Assembly: GCF_024763615.1 (NCBI RefSeq)
Contig: NC_077222.1
Location: forward strand, 111,199,417 to 111,263,416
Source of the DNA: Phlebotomus papatasi
Lineage: Eukaryota > Arthropoda > Insecta > Diptera > Psychodidae
DNA: 64,000 nucleotides
Direction: 5' to 3'
Numbering within the stretch: position 1 is the stretch's first letter; every line of letters starts with the position of its first letter. Shown piece by piece: positions 45,200 to 57,929 of the stretch. The position numbers were made by a program, and so were the translations under genes. The notes below the pieces were generated by a model. It was given only the letters and a program-made list of their open reading frames with translations. It was not told the DNA's origin and made no database searches.

Positions 45200-45955
45200 T
45201 CTTAAAACACTTTAAAATGAATAAAAATATAGACATAGCTTTGAATAATATTTCAACCACCTTGATTCTCATAGTTCCGCACCCTTCCGGAATTGTTCTG
45301 ACATCTTTTTCACATCATCTCGTCCGTTAAAGCAACATTTTTTGGTTTTTTTACATTTTATAATCTCTAGAGTATTTGAAAAATTAAAAATCAATTTGAA
45401 ATTTGGGGAACAAAAAAAGTGGCCGAAATTGCAAGCAGGGCGAAATTTCAAGCTGGTCGAAATAGCAATCTGGCAGAAATTTGTTACAGTTAGCCTGTGT
45501 CCCTTTCTTAAAAATTAGAATGCTCTTGGAGAATAAATGGCTGACTTTAATGTGCTTAATTTTTTGATCTAAATATTTCTTTTCAAGAGTCTGAAAAATT
45601 ATGATATTTTTTAGTCTCTGTGAACCACGTAACCCCTTAATCCTTAGAATTTCTATGGAATGATTCTCTTTTCAAAAATTAGTTGAAAATTAACATTTCG
45701 TCTTGTTTTTCTTTTTAAAATACCTGTTGGTATTGTACACAAAATTTTCGAAAATAAACGCAAAATCAACAATAAAATGTAAAACTTTTCCAGAAAAATA
45801 TTTTGATATGAATGCTAGAGGTTAGAATCCTTGCCAAAGTGATGGAAAAGCGAACATCTTTGATCTGTTTGAATTATTACAAAATTAACATAAAAACCAC
45901 AAGATAATGCGAAAGACTTAATAGAAATATAAAATTTTTGAGCCATGCAATTGTC
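45200..45955. other. Unassigned intron-like DNA
   Basis: AT-rich sequence. A 60-codon minus frame at 45269-45451 has no motif. Nothing is recognised. Confidence 0.3.
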
Positions 45956-45963
45956 GTAGAACT

Positions 45964-46186
45964 AGGGTGAGATGGGGTAATTTGGAATCATGATTAAATT
46001 GGAACTTTGAGATTTCCTACCGGTTTTAGATGGCAAGAGGAAAAGAACAACGAAGTACTACTCTCGAATGTAAAGTATTGTTCTTTTTCGTGGTTTTCTT
46101 TTTCTATTGTACTATCTAAAAGAGTGAAGAAATCTCAAAATTCAGAAATAGATATGATTCTGAATTACTCCATCGTACCCTTCTTA
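45964..46186 (+). mobile_element. MITE family 'GGGGTAATTTGGAA'
   Basis: The left end TAGGGTGAGATGGGGTAATT then TGGAATCATG is mirrored by the right end GATTCTGAATTACTCCATCG then TACCC. A half copy in reverse orientation is at 40670-40757. The 66-codon frame at 46007-46207 is internal to the element and not a gene. Confidence 0.7.
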
Positions 46187-46199
46187 TTTCGAGCCATTT

Positions 46200-48470
46200 T
46201 TTTTTAGTTTTTCTGCAAAAAATCTCACTTAGTATAAGTTTACCTGGGCTTATCACTTATTTGACAAAGCACTTGGTAAATTGACATAAAAGAAGAGAAT
46301 CCTGTTGCCCATTGAAATGTCAATGATTCATTCTCCAGTCTGTACACGAAATCCCACCCACATGGCAACAAATATAAATTCGACTAAAAGTCTAATGGCA
46401 TAGCGCTGTTTCCGGTTCATCTCTATGAATAATTTAGGCGACTGCATCTGAAATTGCACCACACCCCACCATGTTTATTTACTCAAATATTCTATCCACA
46501 AACCACTTCATCTCCCCCCTATCCACACTACAACCTCCTACCACCCTGACCGAGCTACCCCACCTACCACCCGTTGATGTAATGCATCTCTCTCCCTAAC
46601 TACATAGTATCATTTTCCGCCCTTTTCACCATCATCATTTCAATGTGGCAACTCTGGGAAAAACAGTGGAGCCATTCCCAAAAAGTAGCTACATCGTTTT
46701 CTGCCCTTTTTTTCCCTCTATGCGTTTTTCCGAAGCCCTCTTGCTAAATATTTTTTCCTCATTCGCAGTCATACGAGCTTTTTTTGCAATGCTTCAGCTC
46801 GAGAACTGGACGCAAAATAGCAGAATAGAGCTTTTGCGGGGGGAAAATTGAATAGGAAATAGGTTTTCGTGCAATGTTCAGAAGGGATGGTTTTGGGGTA
46901 ACAATACTCCCAGTTGCAAATAAATTTTTCAGTCAAAATATTTTTGTGACATCGGAGTTTATACTCCATTATGGGAGTCCTCAGTTGAGGAATGATAGAT
47001 AGGTTGGTGTAAGCCTGGTAAAAGCCATAAAAAAACAGATTTGATGTAGAGCTTATTCAGAGGTATGGGATAGCCTGTGGGTACGAAAAATCTGCGAAAA
47101 ATCAATGTTTATAATGGTTTAAAGTCCAAAGGTCTAAATAAACTCTATTTAAATTAACTGTTTATAAAGTTCATATAATGGTAAATTTTATAATGAAATA
47201 ATTTAAATGATAGGTTTGCGATTTTGAGGAGAGAGTATATTCTTACTAATCATCACAACTACCTGTAAATGGCTCACGACCGAAGAGAAGACTGAATCTT
47301 TTCGTTCAGTAATAACCTTACCGGTTGAGGTTTTTTCTGCACCAATTCGAAGCTATAACAAAGACAACTTACCCAAAAAACGTATGAAAATCCAAACGTT
47401 TAAACGGTTCATGTGCTTGAGCATCACAAAGAAATTTTGAAATTGAATTGTCCACCTTGCATGTTTTGTGTGATTGAATGAGGGTTCAGGGAAAGAGGAA
47501 ATGTTATTGGTTGCATAAATTGGGTGCCCACAGAGAAAAAAAAATGTATCAATTCACTTCATACCCAGAAATCGTCCATCGAAATGTGATTGTATGTATT
47601 TTTCACATTCAACTGGAAAATATTGAGGTGAATCTTTGGGGGTGAAGGAAAAAGGGAAAACATGCTCCATATGGGGTAGAAGTCATATTTTTCCATTCAA
47701 CTACGTGCCCCAGAGCAATAGACAGGTGTGTCTGATGGCCCAATGCGATATTGGGGAGATTTCACATTGAGTATTTATATGGGGAGACGGCTGGGAAAGG
47801 TGAATTGATAACATAGGTTTGGATGGATGAAGAAGGGTTCTCCCCCCATGCTACCATAAACTCAAGTCAGTTCGATGCACGCATCTTGATTTTGAAAGCA
47901 ACGGAAAATGGAATGGCAAAGAGTCTGAAATTGGTGGAATGCTCGAATGATTTTATTTATGCAACGCTAAAAACGGTAGTCATCAAAAATCTGTCTAAAT
48001 GAGTATTAAAGTAAAGAATTGCAATTCTAATTAAAAATTGTTTTTTTTTTGGTAGTTAGTAACCGAAAATATTAAAATTTGGTTGTAAATTAAGCATAAT
48101 CGATTTTTTGTGATATTCAATATATAAAGGAGAGCCTGAAAGAGTGCAAATGCAAAACGTTTGAAAATGATGGGGATCTGTATTTTGATTTCATAAAATC
48201 AAATAGCGACGAGTAGCCATCAGAAATATTTGATTATTTCATTTTGCATCCTAGATATAAAATGACTTGTTTATAGCATTTAATCGATCCGTACCTGTTG
48301 AAATAATATCAAAACACTCAGTAATTCCAAGACCTTTCAAATAAATCCAAATATGTCCCAATCGGTTGAGAAATACGCTTTCCAAATCCGGATTAGCATT
48401 TGAACTTGAAAAATGTAAAAGAATGTTTCAAGGCAATTAACGTATACGGACTAAATATTTAAGCTAGAAA
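46200..48470. other. Unassigned intronic stretch
   Basis: No exon, RNA gene or clear repeat pair is recognised. 48285-48400 carries weak matches to the dispersed ACCGATT repeat (TCCCAATCGGTTGAGAAATA). Confidence 0.3.
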
Positions 48471-48489
48471 ACTTTGAATGATATTCGAA

Positions 48490-48910
48490 AACGGTGGCAG
48501 GTAAAATCTCGAAAGCCGAAATCCCGAAAGCCGAAATTCGGAATGGTCAAAATCCTCAAAGGGATCAAATTACATAATAAATTTCCCTTTGTCTATAGAA
48601 AGTGGGAAGTAATCGTGGGAGTAACTATGACAGTTTTAAGAATTTGGAATTTCGACCGTTTCGAGACCAGTTTTGGTCGTTTTTCGGTCAAATGACAAAC
48701 CGCGGATAGGGTAGGAATGCTTAACAAATTTGTCTTGGGGCAAAAAATTAATATTTAAACACTGAAAAATATATTAGTGCATATTTTAAGAAATTCATAA
48801 AGTTTGATAGTGACATTTTACTGTTTAAATATGTTTTAATTTAAACCAGTCAATTTGACCGGGTCTTGGTAGGTTTAGTGTTAACGTTCGGAATTTTGGC
48901 ATTCGAAATT
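48490..48910 (+). repeat. Dispersed repeat; contains the MITE empty site
   Basis: GAAAGCCGAAATCCCGAAAG then GCCGAAATTCGGAATGGTCA starts a block that also appears, diverged, at 57402-57785. 48650-48895 is the intact paralogue of the split repeat 12990-13475. The position equivalent to the MITE insertion is at about 48755 (AATATTTAAACACTG). Confidence 0.65.
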
Positions 48911-48919
48911 GTGTCCAGT

Positions 48920-51310
48920 ATTCATCTTAACGTGATTCCAAAAACTGACCAGCCTGTATCTCTGTTCTAATTAACATTTTCACTTAAACGTTTTTGATTT
49001 GTGCATGTCGATGAACACTTTCATACAACAGTACAAAAATTCACCACTGATGGCGTTACAATAGCGTAAAAACATTCTTTTTTTTTTAAATCCACGTTTT
49101 GAAAATTTATCAACTTTTAAATCAAAATTTTAGCCTTCCGTTCTATTTGACCGGAATTGATGACTGATGGCCTATGCACTATCTATATGACTTTTCAAGG
49201 TTCCTCGAATATCTAAATTCGCTATCTTTAACCGCTTAGTTTTTGAATCTCGTAATGGAAAGACGGACGGATATCAAGAATAAGAATCACACCTAAAATT
49301 AGCTATAATTGTATACACTACTTCTCCATGGAGTTGGAGCACTGAAAACGTTATAGTGAGCTTTGCACCATTGCTCAAGGGTGGAAGGGTAATCGACCTG
49401 AAAGGAAAGCAGTTTATGCGAAAATGAAAGGTAAAAGTTATATCTCGATGGATAACGACTTTTTGACCTCTTTCTCATCCTCCGGCGGCATAACCAAAAA
49501 AAAAAGAGAACTGGAGCACCTTGCTTATGCTGCAAATCACGTCGAAAATTCTTTTATCAGAAAGGAAGAATAAGCACGGGGAAAAATTAAATGAGAGATT
49601 TACGAACTTGTGCCTTTTTGATCCCCCACCTCCTCAGCCATGTTCCCCAACAATCAAAGTGGATTTTCTTCACAATCAACTCACAATCGCACCTGAATTT
49701 ATCATTTTTCCCATACTCCAGCATAAAAGTTCCAGAAGGTATAAGTCTCAGCACTTTAACCGTAAACTTTATATTGTATCCTTTTTGCATTATTGAGAGC
49801 TTTACTGTTCCCGGAAGAGTGGTCTGGAGACTACGCTTTGTTTGATTGCAATGGCATTCCCAAGTCAAGGGTTGAACATTTTCAATTCAATGGGAATTTA
49901 CTCGAGTTTTCTTCCACCATATAAAATCATCCGGATGCTGCACAATTTCAATATCATTTCCACTTGATACTCCTACAAAATGCAATTGATTCATTATTCT
50001 TCCACGATCCTTTCCATGGGATATTAATAAATGATCTGTAGAATTATTCTTTCACTATCATTTTCTCAACATTGAAAAGCACGATTTGCAATTCATTTAT
50101 TATTGTACCATAGAAAGCTGCAAGAAGGAGTCAGACAAAAAGCTCCATGGTGTTTAATAATGCGAAAGCCCACCCTTTAATCTAAAACCATTCTTCCGCC
50201 GACAAGGGTGAAGTATGCAAAAGAGAGTGCAAGAAATATCGTTAAAATAAAATTCACGCAATATATGACACGACATACCGTCTTGCTTTACTAATTACCT
50301 GAAATAAAACATGAATATTTCATGCATTTCTGCTATTCTTGAGATAATGGGCGTCTGTACTGGGATGTAACTAACTTAATTGCCATGTCTCAGATATCAC
50401 AATATCACCCTCATTTGACTATGTCATCCTACAAGGGATTGGAAATTTAGTATGGAAATTGATTAAGGAAGAGCATTGAATCAATTGGAATTGGAAAGCG
50501 AATCAATTAAAAATTTACTCATTTTGCTTGCTGATTGTTCTTTATTTTAGATAGGTGATATTAAATTACTCAACTTGTAACGTGAACTAATCTTAGTACA
50601 TTATATTCTATAATTTTCATTACTTAAGAAATATTCCAGCAGACTGTGCACTGTACTAAGCAGTGCTATAGTCTCTGATTGAAAAGAAAGCAGTAAATAT
50701 ATTTAAAAAAAAGTTTAATTTTTAATTTAACAAATTTAATTTTTAATTGGCTATGATTTTACTAACACATTAAGTAGTTATTAAGTACTTAAATAAGTGC
50801 ATAAAATATTTTCTATAAGAAAATACATAGGGGACAGGGAGACAGGTGCAGATTATTCAGGGGTAAAATGAGACAGTACAGTGAGGTATTATAGTTTTCC
50901 TTAAAAATAATATTGAGCAAGTTTACAAATCATTCAGAATAAGTAACTCCTTCCCAATTCATTGAAATATTTGTCAGTCTGATTTAAAGTAAGAGGCTGT
51001 ATGTCGGCCACTTAAGGATGGGTTTTATAAAAACTTATGTAAAAGGACATTTAATTTGATTTGTTTTTGATCGGATTTTCACCCTAAGTTGTAGTACAGC
51101 TCTTTGTCCATCTGATTGTACACATCATTTGGAGATAAAATAATTTTAGATTACTAAAAAAATAAAATGTTTTAAAAATATTTTTCATTGTAGACAAAGA
51201 AAAATTTCATTTATTTTATAATTCTTTTTCGTTCTCCTCTATATCCGCGATGAATCGTAAAATTTCTATTACCAAGGAAGTTTGTGGGAAATTTCTGAAT
51301 TTTATTTTAG
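48920..51310. other. Unassigned intronic stretch
   Basis: 49205-49265 carries an inverse copy of the short CGCTATCTTTAACCGCTTAG core seen in the 19561 array, followed by TGGAAAGACGGACGG. Overlapping frames on both strands at 49521-49868 have no clear domain. A minus-strand TTTATTTCAG|GTAATT at about 50300 resembles a ratchet site but is weak. Confidence 0.35.
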
Positions 51311-51317
51311 TAATTTC

Positions 51318-51526
51318 TGCCTACTCTGACAAACAATTTTGTCAATTTAACAAAAAGAGTTTATCAATAGACACAAACAGACATTGCAGAATGTGGAAAA
51401 GATTTATCACGTGGATCAACTGGATCTCTTTAAAAGTTTGTCAAAATTATGTTTTTTCTATTTCTATCAAATTGCTAAACAACCTCCTTTTGACCAAATT
51501 TTAACAAAACTCTTTGTCAGAGTAGT
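51318..51526. mobile_element. MITE with CTACTCTGACAAA ends
   Basis: The left CTACTCTGACAAACAATTTT and the right ACAAAACTCTTTGTCAGAGT then AG are inverted. Sub-terminal TTTTGTCAATTTAAC and CCAAATTTTAACAAAA also pair. Frames at 51250-51578 run through the element and are incidental. The end motif resembles that of the 4172-4834 foldback. Confidence 0.65.
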
Positions 51527-51529
51527 CTT

Positions 51530-52700
51530 ATGTTCCGTTTTCAGTACATTTATTAACTCTCAAAGTGTGAATCAATAACCTTTTAGTTTTGTCACTGAAT
51601 CCCATTTATTGGGGTGTAACTCACAGAATTATTACATTAATCAATGTTCTCAATTGTTATTATCAAAAGATTTCAGTATAAAAAGATAGCATTGTTGCAA
51701 CTGAATGGGAACTTTTGAAGATATTAACAATAGATGAAACTAATCAACCCCCAATATTGTTGTTCCTTGCTGCCCACATATATATCCGAAATGTTTGAGG
51801 TGCAAGATATGGGCTGAATAGCTTATCGCCCGCGGCTTTTAATGTAAATCTCGCAGCATGGAGACAAATTAATATGACAATAGCTCAAAGGCCTATACAA
51901 CATCAATAATTGACTTTGATGACACTGAAGAGTCAAGGGCTATTCTTGTTGGCCACATATTCCCACCCCCTTGAAACAATTTGCCTCTTTGTTTGTCCAT
52001 CAAACACAGAAATCCCACGCAAATCCCATTCTGCTATGTCCTCAATCAGTCCAATGAAGTGGATTTACTAGTTTAGTGGATGTAGCTATGCTGATGACTT
52101 TTTACATCCAAGAGAACCCCTAACAACATGTTTGTTATTAGTTCATCAACCTCCCTACAAATTGAGTAGATATGTTCAAATCAAATTGGATCATCTCTAA
52201 ATATTTGCTCTCTATAATTGTTCTGATTTTTTTTTCAAAAAAAAAAATCTCTCAATCGGATAAATCAGTTTAGCTCTATTTGTACATAGCACAAAAGCTC
52301 GACAGTTTTATTGTTTCACTTTCAGTCCAAAAGCTCAATTTTTTCTGCATTCAATGTCAATTGATTTCTACCCACGAATCATGCAAAAAAGGGGTAGTAT
52401 TGTTTGAAAAATAGAAAACCTGACACAATTGTACTGTCAATAAATTTCCCGCGTGAAAAATTCAAGACTTTTCATTATCCTCGCAAATACTGGCTGTTAC
52501 TGGGGTGCGTGAGGAATAAATATAGACGTGAAATGAAATTTTGATGTGCAATTGGGAGCTTTATATTGGGGGCAAATTGTGCAAAGGGTAGCAAAATCAC
52601 CTAAAATTCGTTATATTTGAGAATTCGTGACTTTGAAAATTTGACAAAATATTGGTTCTGCACTAATTGCTTTGTTTATTTATCGATTTTATAATTTATT
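51530..52700. other. Unassigned intron-like DNA
   Basis: No exon, RNA gene or repeat pair is recognised. Confidence 0.3.
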
Positions 52701-52704
52701 CATA

Positions 52705-53055
52705 ATCAGATAGTATCGAACCTGTCCTTATCAGTTGATAAATACGCTCTGTAGAACTTTTTTTTAATTCGACTTTGTAAAATCCTTAAAAGAGTTTCTC
52801 AAGGTTATTTCAAGGATGACCACTACTATCGGTAATCAAATGCCCACCTAGGGCGTCTTTGAGCTATCCCTAAAATGATTCATAACCAGTTAGTATCGAA
52901 CCTGTCCTGATCAGTTGATAAATACGCTCCATAGATTTTTTTTATTCGACCTTGTAAAATCCCTAAAAGGGTTTTCGAGGTTATTTCAAGGATGATGATT
53001 ACTAACGTAAATTAAATGCCCGCCTAGGGCATCTCTGAGCAATACCTAAAATGAT
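52705..53055 (+). repeat. Two-copy tandem repeat, ~175 bp unit
   Basis: AGTATCGAACCTGTCC(T)TA / ..TGATCAGTTGATAAATACGC, then TTCGAC(T/C)TTGTAAAATCC, GGTTATTTCAAGGATGA, AAATGCCC(A/G)CCTAGGGC and CCTAAAATGATT occur twice in the same order. The wording also recalls the dispersed ACCGATT repeat family (TTGATAAATACGCT against TTGAGAAATACGCT at 48370). Confidence 0.8.
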
Positions 53056-53059
53056 TTTA

Positions 53060-53985
53060 AGAAAATCAGGTAAACAAACATACGATTATAAATTGCAAAA
53101 ATGATTTTGAATTGCCATCGTACTATCAGCAATGTACTAATCTGCAATTTTGCAGTCTGCCCCTATCCCCAAAAAAATCTTCATATCGCAAGTCTGATAG
53201 ATTTAAATGTTTACTTTGTCATTGGGGTAGACAAAAAGGGGTGGATGGGTCTTCAATGAAAATCCCCAAAAGCTCTGGCTCCATTCAGGCGGATTTTCTA
53301 CCATCAGCACCAAACACGTGACGATGAGGTGAAAATGGGATGAAGCACATGAGAGTGATGTTTGTTTTTCAACTCTGCACTATTTGGGTCTAGCTCCAAT
53401 TAAATGGAATTCGCGATATTCGGCTTTTTTTTTCAGTCGGTGGTGGAGAGAGCTTTCATTTTTGGGAAATTTAATACGTTTAATGGATCAGATTGTGGCG
53501 TGATTGGATTTTTAGAAAGGATGAGGTGCCTTCACTAGGAAATACCCTTAGTGATTTATATTTTAATCAATCCAATTTATTATTCATTTCAGCTAAATTG
53601 TCAAAATGACAAATCAATTTCAATTTATTGCAGAAATTTCTTTAGCAATCTTTCTTTCATTTTGCAATATTTATTGGAAAAGTGAGACAAGAGAGCAATG
53701 AACGCTTTTTCAAATATTTCACAGTTGATTGATGCGTGCAAAATTGTTCAGACGCTCTCTAAAGAATGGTGGAAGATATTGCAAAATAAATTATGTTTAA
53801 TTACATCACATCTGTATTAATACAGAATTTTTTACGTGTGTAATTTAAAAGATAAGGGAAGACTTTCAGGCTTCGTACATACTCTCTTGAACTATGAGTA
53901 GCTATTTGGGATGTGGGATCATTCACAGGACGTGGTAAAGAACTTGCCGAAACCCTGGGTAGATACGAGAACATCGCTTGTGTTT
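53060..53985. other. Unassigned intron-like DNA
   Basis: A short frame at 53112-53321 has no recognised motif. Nothing else is identified. Confidence 0.3.
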
Positions 53986-53991
53986 AGTAGG

Positions 53992-54217
53992 GAAATTCTG
54001 TAACAAGATGGCAAAGTCATATGACAAATTCCAACATTTTTATTGGATAATATCGGGAACATTATTCAAAAATGCTATTCAAATCAATAACTAGGTGCAT
54101 CACAGCACTCTTTCCAATGACCATTCGATAATAACCGGTCTTTAATGTTTTCCGGTTCCTAAATTGAATTACAAAAATATGTCATAGACATTGTCATGCT
54201 GTTACAGAATCTCTCTA
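53992..54217. mobile_element. Foldback element (GTAACA..GTCATATGAC ends)
   Basis: The left end AGGGAAATTCTGTAACAAGA then TGGCAAAGTCATATGAC is mirrored by ATGTCATAGACATTGTCATG then CTGTTACAGAATCTCTCT. A central ACCATTCGATAATAACCGGT is unique. The ends are related to those at 11909 and 7842. Confidence 0.65.
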
Positions 54218-54229
54218 CAGGAAAGCAAG

Positions 54230-54710
54230 TAAAAAGATTCGAAAATGAGAGAAGTGGGCGACGGAGTCGATCACAGATTCGATTCAAATATTAACCATGT
54301 CGGTATAGTTCTATACGCGGAGATGATAAGCCATTTGTTTAATGTTGAGTTAATAAGTTTGGAATTATTCTTTCGGAATAATTCCGAACTTCTTTCGGAA
54401 TTATTTGAAAAAAAAAAACTAAAATTATGACTTTTATTCCGACTGTTTCCAATTTCACCATAACTGTTCTTAATTTCTCTTTCTCTGCCTTTAAAGCAGG
54501 ATTCAGATCTAAAATTCAGCCATGTGTTAATTTCTCTAATTTCTTATTAGACAAGATTTTTGTGAAAATCGTAGTATAAGATTGAATGTAAAGGGAAAAT
54601 CATCATATTGAAAAACCACAAAAATTGATTGTTGTTTAGGATACTTTAACCTTCCTAAACTGGGCTTAACTTTCTATTTACAATCCATGATATTGTGCTT
54701 TTCGAACGAA
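54230..54710. other. Unassigned DNA with a small palindrome
   Basis: TTCTTTCGGAATAATTCCGA then ACTTCTTTCGGAATTATTT at 54368-54407 is a local inverted/direct repeat. No gene is recognised. Confidence 0.35.
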
Positions 54711-54714
54711 AAAT

Positions 54715-54940
54715 GAAAAAGGGAAATCTTTCTACTGAACATTATTACACCACAAGACTGTTCTCATGTGCTCCTGCATTATCGACTTTTCTTTTCTTTG
54801 TATTTCTTTTTATCTCGACTGTTTTTCCTAGACCTTATCGTGTTTTAAGATAACCGTAACTGAAACAAACACAAAGAGAAGATGAGAACAGTCATGTGCT
54901 AAAAAAATCATTTTTCTTTGGAATAGCACCATAATTCGCC
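54715..54940. repeat. Foldback copy related to the 34490-35375 tandem repeat
   Basis: GGGAAATCTTTCTACTGAAC, ACTGTTCTCATGTGCT and TGCATTATCGACTTTTCTTT follow the order in the 34490 array. The inverse GAGAACAGTCATGTGCTAAA closes the element at 54885, matching the isolated hairpin at 33400-33450. Confidence 0.6.
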
Positions 54941-55122
54941 TTTCGGGTTGTTCGTAAGTTCACAGCACTGTAGAACTTTAAATCAAATTAATTGTTTGAT
55001 TAATTTTAAATTTATAATTAGGTATTTTTACAGATTAAAATTGTATTTTTTAAATGTGCGCCAGAGGCATTAGCGACTAAATTGACTTTCAAAACCACAT
55101 TTTGTAATTACAAACTGAACAG

Positions 55123-55297
55123 TAGGGGAAAATGCCCATGCTTCGTACGCTCCCAAGCTTCGTAATGACTAAATTTTTCTTATTTTTCTGAATAAATGTG
55201 ACTACGAAATATATTTTAAGAACTGTGCACTTTCCTCTGGAACACTTTAGTCGTTATGAAGCTTTGGATCGTACGAAGCATGGGCACATTCCCCTAT
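55123..55297. mobile_element. TA-flanked MITE family 'GCCCATGC', copy 3
   Basis: This is the most symmetrical copy. TAGGGGAAAATGCCCATGCT then TCGTACG is mirrored by CGTACGAAGCATGGGCACAT then TCCCCTA, with inverted GACTAAATTTTTC / CTTTAGTCGTT steps inside. It is 175 bp, flanked by TA, and non-coding. Confidence 0.85.
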
Positions 55298-55299
55298 GT

Positions 55300-57395
55300 G
55301 CTTTTACTGACCAAATTTATTTATTTTACTAATTGAATTATGAAATTTTTAATCGAATTGAAGTTGGAATTGTCGGGTAGACTAATGGCCTCTGCACACT
55401 AGATAAATTTATTTCCATATTCAAGAGTTTTTCCTACACAAGTGTACGGAATTTGCTTCAATATGGACATAAATTTTTCTAGTGTGTAGATGCCATAAGG
55501 GGCTAAAAAGAGCCCAGGAGTCTGATTGCCTGCTAATTCAAGTACACTCAGTTTCTCAATCTATCTATTTATCTATTTATTTTACTTATCATTTTGTATG
55601 TGCCATAATAATTTTCTTCTTATTATTACAATTTATAGTAAACATAAAGTTCAAAACATATTTTATAAATATGAATATCTATTGCCCTGTCAATATAATA
55701 TTCGGTCAATAACTTGCACAAACAGTTAGAGGAAAAGTTACTATAATATTTCACTTTATATTGAGCAACTGTATGGCAAAATGGCAAAGAGATATATTTG
55801 GTTCAAAAGGATTTTCTTGCATTTTCACCCGCTTTTATTTGATGCATCTCTCATCCCCACGGACTCCAACAAAGTCACTCTCTAAATGCTTCTGCAATTG
55901 ACCCAGATGTACCACCTGTTCCTACACATGACTTTTCCACAAATATATCACATGAGAGTGGATTTAATTGACGTCAGATGCAACATTAATGTGATATGCG
56001 TTGGCGATTTGTCGGATGAATTTTGTCAAATGCCTCATGGCATGAGGAAAATTTATGAGTTGTTCTTTCTCCACACCAATTTTAACTCAATTGACAAATG
56101 AGTCTAAAATCAGCTCCTTTGGAGTGCTAAGTTCCGGTTGAAGTGGAAAGGAAGAGGGAGGGGGGGAGTGCTAGGCTACATTGGCTTCGAGATACCTTAT
56201 GCGCCGTTTGGGATGGCGGCGCCAGGTGTAGGCGTCGCCAGTGGATACTGTCGATTTTCCCAAGAACACATTATTGAGATTGCATTGAAATGTAGAAATG
56301 GATTTAGTGTATTAGGATTTGTGAGTGGATCGATATTGATTTAAATCCATTCTCCATGCCCTTTGGAATATGCTCATCCAAGCGTTTTACCACCCACATC
56401 ATTCCAACATCATTCCCGCTTCTTAAGGCTTAGGGGATGAGATTTCAAGGGATGTATTAAAGTGAAAGGTATTTACCTTACGTGTTTGCTGGAAGCGAAA
56501 TCTATACAAGCAGTCAATGATATGGAATACATAAAGTTGAAAGACGATACATTCATGTAAAGGTTTACATATATCTCAAAATGCTAAATTATGAAGTACA
56601 TTTAGCTATTCAATAGCATACAGAGTCTAACATTACTGGGCAATGACTCTTCCTTAGAGAATATTCACTTTGTTGCTCAAGCAAACCCTACATTATGTCT
56701 TATCCACAAGAAATGGGATCTTATGATTGTAATTATTTAAATAGTTTACAGTCGCGACTGTATAACTGTTGCGTTGAATGCCTAATTTATTTGCTAAGTA
56801 CACGTACGTCAATACAAAATGGGGTTGAATAGGGCTCCACATTGTCGCAAACTCATTACATTTGCTAATTTGTTTAATTGACTTTAAGATATCTGTATAC
56901 ATTTACTCAGCATTTGTTTACGTCCTTTTAAAGCTTCACAAATTAATTTGAAATTATAGGCTGTGCATCGAACATTGGCTCCATGCAGGTATTACAGATG
57001 CTATTGGTACTACAGCGTCTTTATTTTGTGATGACTTCTAAGGAGCTTATATCCTTGGTAATCTCATCTGACAAATAATCCATTTCTATACATCCTAAAG
57101 CTCTGATAAATTTTCACTTGACTTAATTTTGCAAATGTGAAGCAATTGCAATATGCTGTATTGTTTAAACAAGACAAAACATCACTTTCTGATTCAGTAA
57201 TTTTCCTCAAAGTGTCTTTAGTAATTCATATAATAATTGTTCTGTTTTACTACATTTTCGAAGTATGTCAAGTTGGATTGACATGAAATAAACAATTCCA
57301 GTATTTACTGAAATGTTTTTTTACTACTTCGGCATGAGCCACTTGAACTTAATTGAGAGCGCAGTATGTATAACACCTTGATTTTTCAACACCTT
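55300..57395. other. Unassigned stretch with small GC islet
   Basis: 55385-55500 has an inverted pair (CTCTGCACACTAGATAAATT / ATTTTTCTAGTGTGTAGATG) that is probably another small foldback element. 55556-55580 is a CTATTTATCTATTT simple repeat. 56190-56250 (CGCCGTTTGGGATGGCGGCG then CCAGGTGTAGGCGTCGCC) is a conspicuous GC-rich islet with open frames on both strands but no recognised product. The remainder is unassigned. Confidence 0.4.
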
Positions 57396-57401
57396 GATGA
57401 A

Positions 57402-57785
57402 CCCCGAAAATCCGAAATTCCGAAAGCTGAAATCCAGAATAGTCAATATCCTGAAAGGAAGGAAATTATGTAGAAGTAAATTCCTCTATTAAGATTACAA
57501 CGGTCATAATTTAAAAGTCGTGAGTCACTTCCCCTCTCTAGAACGGTACTGTAACAGGGTATTCACGGACTTGGAAAGTGAATAATTAGATTTCGCAGGA
57601 CCCAGGACAAAAATTACACAAAGGATAATCTGTGGAATAATTCCCCAAAAAACAGAAAATTTTTCTTTGCCTCCAGCAAGCGCAGGTGCAATCTTGGGAG
57701 CAGTTATAACATTTTTAACAATTTGGAATTTTAGAACTTATGGCTTTCGGGATTTTAGTTTTTGGGATTTTTGGGTTCGGGACTT
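57402..57785. repeat. Foldback-like repeat related to 48490-48700
   Basis: CGAAATTCCGAAAGCTGAAA then TCCAGAATAGTCAATATCCT at the left, and GGAATTTTAGAACTTATGGC then TTTCGGGATTTTAG at the right, are partial inverse partners. GGAGCAGTTATAACATTTTT and AATTTGGAATTT match the parallel block near 48620-48655. Confidence 0.55.
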
Positions 57786-57929
57786 TATTGTGGGAAAAAC
57801 TGACGTGAAGCTGCAATTAACAATAGGAAAATACGGAAGTCGTGGTGATCAAATAATCACTCACGGAAACATGTCAACTATGTCCAGAGCTTTCGGGTTA
57901 AACTCTTGGAGACCGAGCCTGGGAACTAG

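Noticed and set aside
49587..49868. Minus frame with LEYGKNDKFRC resembling an Ig B-strand
   Set aside because: Only one strand-like phrase, with no matching F-strand motif and no clear acceptor. Three frames are open across the same interval.
50285..50320. Minus-strand TTTATTTCAG|GTAATT as a third ratchet site
   Set aside because: The pyrimidine tract is short, the donor is weak, no RS-exon donor block follows, and it is on the opposite strand to the two good sites.
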